A stretch of DNA of 5,075 bases from Bacillota bacterium (GTDB taxonomy: Bacteria; Bacillota; Clostridia; Oscillospirales; CAG-272). Shown here piece by piece: positions 1 through 5,075 of the stretch. The stretch spans positions 1 through 5,075 of the forward strand of contig JAJQHI010000105.1 in the NCBI GenBank assembly GCA_021199825.1, given 5' to 3'. Within the stretch, counting starts at the first letter, position 1, and every line of letters starts with the position of its first letter. The translations under genes were made by a program, and so were the position numbers. The notes beneath the pieces are model-generated. The model was not told the DNA's origin and ran no database searches. It saw only the letters and a list, made by a program, of their open reading frames with translations.

Positions 1-1
1 G

Positions 2-703
2 CCTGACGGCTCAACGGCTCTTTACTATGAAAAGGACAAAATTCAGGGCGATTACCGCGCCATGGCGGATTATATTTTGAACAATCTTCACGGGATGACC
101 TTCCCCGGATGGGAGCCTGAGAGAATGGCGAGGCTGGACGAGCTTTTTGAGATGTATCGTCCCGTAACTAAGGAGGTGCTGTGGGACAATCTCAAGTATT
201 TTCTTGACGCGCTGATGCCCGTATGCCACAGGACAGGCATCAAGCTGGCGATTCATCCGGACGATCCGCCGTGGGACATTTTCGGGCTGCCGAGGCTGCT
301 TGTTGACAAGGCGTCAATCGGGCGCTTCCTCTCTATGGTGGACGACGAATACAATTGTCTTTGCTTATGCTCCGGCTCGCTTGGGGCGAATCCCGACAAC
401 AACATTCCCGACATTGTGCGCACATACTGTGACAGGGTGGCATTCGCGCATATCAGGAACGTGAAGCATTTCCCGAACGGGGATTTTTCCGAGACGTCGC
501 ACCGCGACTCTGACGGGGACGTCGGCATTCTTGAGATATTGAAGGCTTATCACGACTGCGGGTTTGAGGGCTACATCAGACCCGATCACGGCAGGCACCT
601 CTGGGGTGAGGTCTGCCGTCCGGGGTACGGGCTTTACGACCGCGCGCTCGGAATCATGTATATGCTGGGCGTGTGGGACACGCTTGAGCGTGAAAAACGG
701 TAA
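2..703 (+). CDS. uxuA: Mannonate dehydratase, C-terminal part (5' end outside window)
   Basis: The enzyme dehydrates D-mannonate to 2-keto-3-deoxy-D-gluconate in cytoplasmic hexuronate (glucuronate) catabolism. The frame is open from base 2, so the ATG at 62 is internal: the residues before it (PDGSTALYYEKDKIQGDYRA) continue the family sequence. About 233 residues are visible, against 350-395 for complete members. Family signatures seen are HPDDPPWDIFGLPRLL, CLCSGSLGANPDNN, FAHIRNVK, YIRPDHGRHLWGE and RPGYGLYDRALG. From knowledge of UxuA structures, the metal ligands should be the His of HPDDPP (codon at 254), the Cys of CSGS (368), the His of FAHIRN (449) and the Asp of RPDHG (584); the adjacent His (587) is a catalytic candidate. 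All are intact. The gene ends in TAA and is followed after 39 bases by the lactaldehyde reductase gene on the same strand, suggesting co-transcription. Only the 5' truncation by the window edge is unusual. Confidence 0.95.
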   Translation, partial: PDGSTALYYEKDKIQGDYRAMADYILNNLHGMTFPGWEPERMARLDELFEMYRPVTKEVLWDNLKYFLDALMPVCHRTGIKLAIHPDDPPWDIFGLPRLLVDKASIGRFLSMVDDEYNCLCLCSGSLGANPDNNIPDIVRTYCDRVAFAHIRNVKHFPNGDFSETSHRDSDGDVGILEILKAYHDCGFEGYIRPDHGRHLWGEVCRPGYGLYDRALGIMYMLGVWDTLEREKR

Positions 704-719
704 TTTTTAAAAATATAAT
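690..719 (+). promoter_or_regulatory. Possible weak internal sigma-70-type promoter
   Basis: A perfect TATAAT (714-719) lies in the A+T-rich gap between uxuA and the fucO-like gene. GTGAAA (690-695) matches four of six bases of TTGACA at an 18-base spacing. Transcription would start near 726, leaving only a short leader that begins almost at the ribosome binding site. A chance match in an A+T-rich gap is a real alternative, and readthrough from uxuA could be enough to express the downstream gene. Confidence 0.3.
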
Positions 720-727
720 ATTGTCTG

Positions 728-734
728 AAAGGAG
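728..734 (+). promoter_or_regulatory. Ribosome binding site of the fucO-like gene
   Basis: AAAGGAG is a strong Shine-Dalgarno match placed 8 bases before the ATG at 743. It fixes the start of the lactaldehyde reductase gene. Confidence 0.85.
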
Positions 735-742
735 ACGGTTTT

Positions 743-1891
743 ATGGCAGGACGTATTGTTCTTAACACGATTTCGCATCACGGCAAGGGAGCGCTTGCAA
801 ACATTGTTCCCGAGCTTGAAAGCAGGGGCTTGAAAAAGGCTTTTGTATGCACCGATCCCGATCTTATCAAATTCGGGGTAACGGCGAAGGTGACGGATTT
901 GCTTGACGCGGTGCACTTCGAGTACTCTGTTTACTCTGACGTGAAGGCGAATCCGACGATTGAGAATGTGCAGCACGGTGTTTCCGAGTACGCAAAGTCT
1001 GGGGCAGACTGCATTATAGCTATCGGCGGCGGCTCGGCAATGGACACGGCGAAGGCTATCGGAATTATCAACGAGAATCCCGAATTTGCGGATGTACGCT
1101 CGCTTGAGGGGGTTGCACCAACAAAGAATCACGCGACGTTTACAATAGCTGTTCCGACAACATCGGGCACTGCGGCGGAGGTGACAATCAACTATGTCAT
1201 CACGGACGTTGAAAAAAAGCGCAAGTTTGTATGCGTTGACACGCACGACATCCCGGAGGTCGCTGTTGTAGATCCTGAGATGATGATGACGATGCCGAAG
1301 AGTCTTGCGGCGGCGACTGGAATGGACGCGCTGACGCACGCGATTGAGGGATACATCACGAAGGCTGCGTGGGAGATGACGGACATGTTCCATCTGAAGG
1401 CAATCGAGCTTGTATCGAAGAATCTGAGAGCGTCTGTGGCAGGAGATCCCGACGGGCGCGAGGGCATGGCGCTGGCGCAGTACATCGCGGGCATGGGATT
1501 TTCAAACGTTGGGCTTGGAATTGTGCATTCGATGGCGCACGGGCTGTCAGTGCTCTACGACACGCCTCACGGCGTTGCGTGCGCGATTATTCTGCCGACG
1601 GGGCTTGAGTACAATCTGCCCGTGAGCGGCGAGAGATACCGCGACATTGGACGCGCGATGGGCGTTGAGGGAATTGACGAAATGAGTGCCGAGGAGGCGA
1701 GCCGTGCGGCAATTGACGCGGTGAAGAAGCTTTCGGCTGACGTTGGCATTCCCGCAAATCTCAAGGGCATTGTTAAGGAAGAGGACATTCCCTTCCTCGC
1801 AGAGAGCGCGTTTGCGGACGCGTGCTGCCCCGGCAACCCGCGTGACACATCAGTTGAGGAGATAGCGGAGCTTTACAGGTCACTGATATAA
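743..1891 (+). CDS. fucO: Iron-containing alcohol dehydrogenase, lactaldehyde reductase (FucO type)
   Basis: This cytoplasmic group III metal-dependent alcohol dehydrogenase is predicted to reduce L-lactaldehyde to (S)-1,2-propanediol with NADH, the redox-balancing branch of anaerobic L-fucose and L-rhamnose breakdown. The 382 residues match the usual length of E. coli FucO, and similarity as I recall it runs end to end (NPEFADVRSLEG, AEVTINYVITD, KFVCVD.HDIP, GMGFSNVGLG, GNPRD). The dinucleotide-binding GGGS is at 95-98, and Asp38 is the position tied to NAD preference in FucO. The iron ligands are all present: Asp195, His199, His262 and His276, the last two in the HxxxH...PHG signature. The ATG at 743 has a strong ribosome binding site. 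The gene follows uxuA by 39 bases and runs into two terminators. The HSMAHGLS stretch differs slightly from the HGMAHPLG of E. coli FucO, so another short-chain aldehyde or alcohol remains possible as substrate. The family call is firm and the substrate is an inference. Confidence 0.88.
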   Translation: MAGRIVLNTISHHGKGALANIVPELESRGLKKAFVCTDPDLIKFGVTAKVTDLLDAVHFEYSVYSDVKANPTIENVQHGVSEYAKSGADCIIAIGGGSAMDTAKAIGIINENPEFADVRSLEGVAPTKNHATFTIAVPTTSGTAAEVTINYVITDVEKKRKFVCVDTHDIPEVAVVDPEMMMTMPKSLAAATGMDALTHAIEGYITKAAWEMTDMFHLKAIELVSKNLRASVAGDPDGREGMALAQYIAGMGFSNVGLGIVHSMAHGLSVLYDTPHGVACAIILPTGLEYNLPVSGERYRDIGRAMGVEGIDEMSAEEASRAAIDAVKKLSADVGIPANLKGIVKEEDIPFLAESAFADACCPGNPRDTSVEEIAELYRSLI

Positions 1892-1902
1892 TTGAAATAA
1901 TG

Positions 1903-1937
1903 AAAAATCAGCATCACGGGTGTGGTGCTGATTTTTT
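1903..1937. terminator. Bidirectional intrinsic terminator after fucO
   Basis: Bases 1904-1917 pair with 1922-1935 in a 14-pair stem (one G-U pair, T1914 with G1925) around the loop GGGT. An A-run (1903-1907) on one side and a T-run (1932-1937) on the other give a U-tract on both strands. It begins 11 bases after the fucO stop codon and can also end transcripts of the convergent helicase gene. Confidence 0.85.
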
Positions 1938-1949
1938 CCTGAAGACAAG

Positions 1950-1984
1950 GCAGGTCGGCTCAAGGATGAGTCGACCTGCTTTTT
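1950..1984 (+). terminator. Second, tandem intrinsic terminator
   Basis: Bases 1950-1962 pair with 1967-1979 in a GC-rich 13-pair stem (one G-U pair, G1958 with T1971) closed by the loop AGGA and followed by TTTTT (1980-1984). There is no U-tract on the opposite strand, so it acts mainly on plus-strand transcripts as a back-up to the first hairpin. Confidence 0.82.
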
Positions 1985-1988
1985 ACTG

Positions 1989-2108
1989 TTATATTGTCCA
2001 TGACGCATACGCAAGCATCTCTTTATGCTCCCCATTGTGAAACCATTCGCAGTCAGGATCAATCTTGGCGGTTCCTTTACAAATCAAACAGCTCACGCAT
2101 TTTCTCAT
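1989..2108 (-). CDS. Possible 39-residue small ORF or frameshifted tail of the helicase gene
   Basis: I do not recognise this protein. An ATG at 2108 opens a 39-codon frame (begins MRKCVSCLIC, ends HKEMLAYASWTI, TAA stop) that overlaps the last 32 bases of the helicase gene in another frame. It stops 5 bases short of the U-tract of the nearest hairpin. The amino acid mix looks coding-like rather than like the Arg/His-rich shadows elsewhere, and CVSCLIC carries three closely spaced cysteines. No Shine-Dalgarno site precedes the ATG, so translation would need coupling to the upstream gene. It could instead be the original C-terminus of the helicase protein displaced by a frameshift, or simply non-coding sequence. 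Confidence is low. Confidence 0.25.
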   Translation of the reverse strand: MRKCVSCLICKGTAKIDPDCEWFHNGEHKEMLAYASWTI

Positions 2109-5075
2109 CCATTGTGCCGTTTTTTGCGTATTCCAGGGTATCACAAAGACGGATGTTATCCTTTTCAATGTGCATATCATCACTGAAACCGAGAATATAG
2201 CGGCGGCAGATACGGTATATTATCTCCGTCGGAGCGCATCCGTACACCTGCTTTTCAAAGATATGATTCAGCCTTGCGCTGTCATCGGGGAAAAGCGCCC
2301 TCATGCGCCTGCTTTGATAAAGCCTTTTCACAATTTCCGTGATGTACATTCCCGACTTCATATACAGGTCGGCGAAGGTCGCGTTCGGGTCATCAAAGCA
2401 GCCGGGATTTTCTTTTTCAAGCCTGTCCACCATATCCTGCACAACATTTTTAGGCGTGAAAATCTGATTTGTGCGCTGCGGCGGAATATAGTCAAAAATA
2501 TCTCCCTTGTTGTTGGGTTCAAAGTAATTCGCAAGGTCAGCCCGCCTTTTCATAAACTCCTTCACGGCATCGTTGAATACAACCTCATCGAAAAGATGTC
2601 CGTCATAGTGCTTTTTCTCACCTGATTCGGTCACATAATCTCCGCCGTCGCGCAGCATACGGAATTGGTCGAGTGTCACTCCCTGACCATTCTGCGGATT
2701 GACGGTTACCTCCCAGAAAACCTCCTCCGGCACAAGCGTGTCAAAGTTCGAAAGAGTAGTGCTTTCATCGCCGTAAGCCATAAGAAACGCGGGAATAGTG
2801 CGTGAAAATCCGCGCAGATGGTCGCGCACGGCGCTTTCTATAGAATCCTTCTGCGCATTCAGCTTCTCGGTCTCAACGGTTTCAACGATTGTCTCCGCGG
2901 CTTTTTTCACCGTTTCGCCGCTCTTAAGCTCTTTTTTGATATTCTCCACCATGTCCTGATAGCCTTGGACACGTCTTGAGCTGTACTCATCATCAATCCG
3001 CGTGATTTCCTCCATAGGAGCGCCTGATTTCTGCGCCTCATGAAGTCTGTCATCACGCTCCTTGATGAGCTGATTGTCCTGAATCGTATAATTCCCGTAG
3101 GCACGATTTACAACCGTGTCTGTGGTCTCCTGAATTTTGCGCTCCAGACGATTTTGGGTGGATTTTTTCAAATCCGCGCCATACTGTGCCTTGGCAGATT
3201 CCATGAGCGTATCCGCAATCGGCTTTGAAAACTGCTCACGAAGCTCCTTAAGCTCATCCCTCTTGGGGTTTAATGTTAAATCAACATTCCTCTGGATTTC
3301 TTCTACGGCTGCTTCCAGCTGCTCGTCAACATCCGCATAAATCTTATCGCCAAAAAGCTCACCTGCCGTACCGATAACACGCTCGTGCGGAATTTCAACC
3401 TCGCCCTTTTCATTGAGGCTCAGCGCGTCCGCTGTCGTTTCATCTACAGCGGCGGGAGCTAAGGCTTTCGGCTCCTCAATTGCCTGCATATTGTTGATGA
3501 TGTCGATAATTTCTTTAGGCGCGCTGAAAATGCCGCTGATATTCGAAAAGAGGAAATTTGACATAAAGCCGCGCTCGACAACTTCCCTTGCGTGAATGCG
3601 GCGCGGAATCGAGAGGACACGCTCCGCGTCAAGCTCCACCATAGAGCCTTCTTCATCCTCACCGTATACCGGGAAGAAATTCAGAAGCTCCCTAACATGC
3701 TTTTTCCGGCTGTCAAAGTCACCCTTATCTCCAGAAGTTTCAGGAATCAGGTCATTGGCGAATTTCTCAAAAATCGTCAGGGTACGGGCAGGGTCAAAGT
3801 CGAACACATAAGCATTCTCTTTTCTATATGAATTGCCGCTGCTGTCTGTAAACAGACACGGATTTTGCGCACGAAAAGCAGCCTGCATATAGAGGGCAGG
3901 GCTTGCCATATTGGAAAGCATGAGAACTGCCGTCCATTCAGGAATTGTAACTCCCGTGGTCAACTGTCCTACGGAAAGAGTGATGGTTTTATCGTGTTCA
4001 GCGATTGCCTTTACCACCTTGTCATAGGACTTTTCGTTTTCATCATCGTCATCTAATTTTCCGTCGCCTGCAGCCAGAATAATCTCGTAATCCTTGAATA
4101 CGGGGTGCAGCTGCAGCTTTTTTGCAAGTGCCTTTGCGCTTTTCACACGATTCAGTATCCAGAATGTATGCTTCAGCTCACTCCGGAGCTCAGGCGTGGA
4201 AAACGGGAACTTCTCACGGCACGTCAGGGCGTCCAAAAGCTTGTCAACGTCTGAGTCGTGTATGAATTTCCCCGCCTCATTTGTCGCAAAAAACTCATTC
4301 AGGTCGAAGGCGTACTCTTCAATCTCATTGTCTGCGAGCGCTATGCCCTTTTTTACCTTGTCGCGGATAATGTCCGACATCTGATACGTGAAAAGCGAAA
4401 GGCGCGGCAGGCTCCCGTACGGGTTCTCAAGCTCGCTTGACGTGTCCCAATCGCGCTTCTTTTTCTGCTCGTCGGCATACGTCCAGTTATATATTGCGCT
4501 CTCCGGAAATTTATCATTCGCAAGCGCCTTGAACGGCGTGCCCGACAGGTGAAGCGTCCGTTTGCGGCGTATTTTATTGAACGCCGTATCCGTTTTGTAT
4601 GTGTCAACGCCCTCGTGCGCCTCATCTATGATGAGAATGTCCCACGTCATCTCGGCGACCTCACGCAGCTTATCCTTGTCTCTGCCGAAATAAAGCGACC
4701 CTTTCAGATCCTGCAGGCTGACAAACTCAATGCAGCGGTTTATCGCGTCACCGCCGCTCGCGAGAACTTTCTCCTTATATTCCTCGCGGCTGTATACGAA
4801 CCTTTTATCTTTAATGCCGTCAACATTGCTCACAAATGTATATCCAGACTGCGGACCAAGGAAGGTCTCATAATCCGAATACCATGAATTTGCTATAGCG
4901 GGGCGATTGGTCACGATAAGTACATTCACGGCGTCAAGCCTCACGCACAAATCGTACGCGGAGAGCGTTTTGCCGAAACGCGGCTTCGCGTTTCACAAAA
5001 ACTCCCCCGATTCTCTGCCGTCAAAATAGTCTGCCGTTCTCTGCACGGCTTCCGCCTGTTCATCGCGGAGCTTAT
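2077..5075 (-). pseudogene. DEAH-box restriction/defence helicase with methyltransferase-like C-terminus, broken by an in-frame TGA (5' end outside window)
   Basis: This is a superfamily 2 ATP-dependent helicase/translocase of the restriction-enzyme type. The frame is open from 5073, is stopped by TGA at 4993-4995, then continues to TAA at 2077-2079. Before the stop is a Q-motif-like LRDEQAEAVQRT; directly after it is the Walker A motif NAKPRFGKT (4992-4966). Numbering from the TTG at 4950 (957 residues), motif Ia is LIVTNRP (11-17), motif II is DEAH (109-112), motif III is SGTP (136-139), motif V is TTGVTIPEW (331-339) and motif VI is QAAFRAQNP (356-364). Residues about 540-705 are Lys/Glu/Arg-rich and probably helical or coiled coil. 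Residues 826-915 (QIFTPKNVVQDMV, FADLYMKSGMYITEI, VYGCAPTEIIY) resemble the start of an N6-adenine methyltransferase, but no NPPY motif follows. A restart at TTG 4950 would lack Walker A and has no ribosome binding site, so the helicase should be inactive. Family call good; nuclease or defence role inferred. Confidence 0.8.
4993..4995 (-). other. In-frame TGA nonsense codon at an expected tryptophan
   Basis: The minus-strand frame reads EFL-stop-NAKPRFGKT. From memory, relatives of this helicase usually read LWNAK before the Walker A motif. A single base (plus-strand T at 4993, where C would give TGG) explains the stop. The reading on both sides is in the same frame and protein-like, so no insertion or deletion is involved. 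Confidence 0.85.

Noticed and set aside
62..703. ATG at 62 as the true start of the mannonate dehydratase
   Set aside because: The 20 codons before it are in frame, uninterrupted and match the family, and the remaining 213 residues would be far too short for UxuA.
707..1393. 228-residue open frame on the minus strand opposite fucO
   Set aside because: It is antisense to a complete, strongly recognised gene, is rich in Arg, His, Cys and Asn as expected of a shadow frame, and contains no recognisable motif.
1880..2062. 60-residue minus-strand frame starting with TTG behind an AAAGGA sequence
   Set aside because: The frame runs through both terminator hairpins and into the end of fucO, so it is very unlikely to be translated.
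2065..2625. 186-residue open frame on the plus strand opposite the helicase C-terminus
   Set aside because: It is a shadow of the methyltransferase-like region, with no ribosome binding site and no recognisable domain.
4993..4995. TGA read as tryptophan or as a programmed recoding site
   Set aside because: The 13 tryptophan codons checked in the window are all TGG, and I see no obvious recoding structure near the stop. A plain nonsense mutation or sequence error is simpler.

Overview
The window suggests an anaerobic, probably gut- or rumen-type bacterium of moderate GC content. The Shine-Dalgarno site, the hairpin-plus-U terminators and the gene types fit a Firmicutes or Negativicutes/Synergistota-like genome. 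This is an impression from the protein sequences, not a placement. All 13 tryptophan codons I checked in the three genes are TGG, so the standard bacterial code applies.

Left part, plus strand (1-1891): a sugar-acid/deoxysugar catabolism pair. The C-terminal two thirds of a mannonate dehydratase (uxuA, cut by the window edge) is followed after 39 bases by a complete iron-dependent lactaldehyde reductase (fucO-like). The first makes 2-keto-3-deoxygluconate from hexuronate-derived mannonate. The second reduces L-lactaldehyde from fucose or rhamnose to 1,2-propanediol. They are probably read as one unit, with a possible weak internal promoter between them. The unit ends at two consecutive hairpin terminators (1903-1937 and 1950-1984).

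Right part, minus strand (5075-2077): a large convergent gene, incomplete at its 5' end. It encodes a DEAH-box superfamily 2 helicase of the restriction/phage-defence type, with a long charged helical middle and a C-terminal region resembling the start of an N6-adenine methyltransferase but without its catalytic NPPY-type motif. The reading frame is broken by one TGA codon (4993-4995) directly before the Walker A motif, where I expect a tryptophan. The gene therefore looks like a recently inactivated defence gene or the site of a single-base sequence error. A 39-codon coding-like frame overlaps its 3' end and stops just before the terminators.

The sugar genes and the helicase gene show no functional link; they only converge on the same terminator region. 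I see no RNA gene, CRISPR array, insertion sequence, attachment site or origin.
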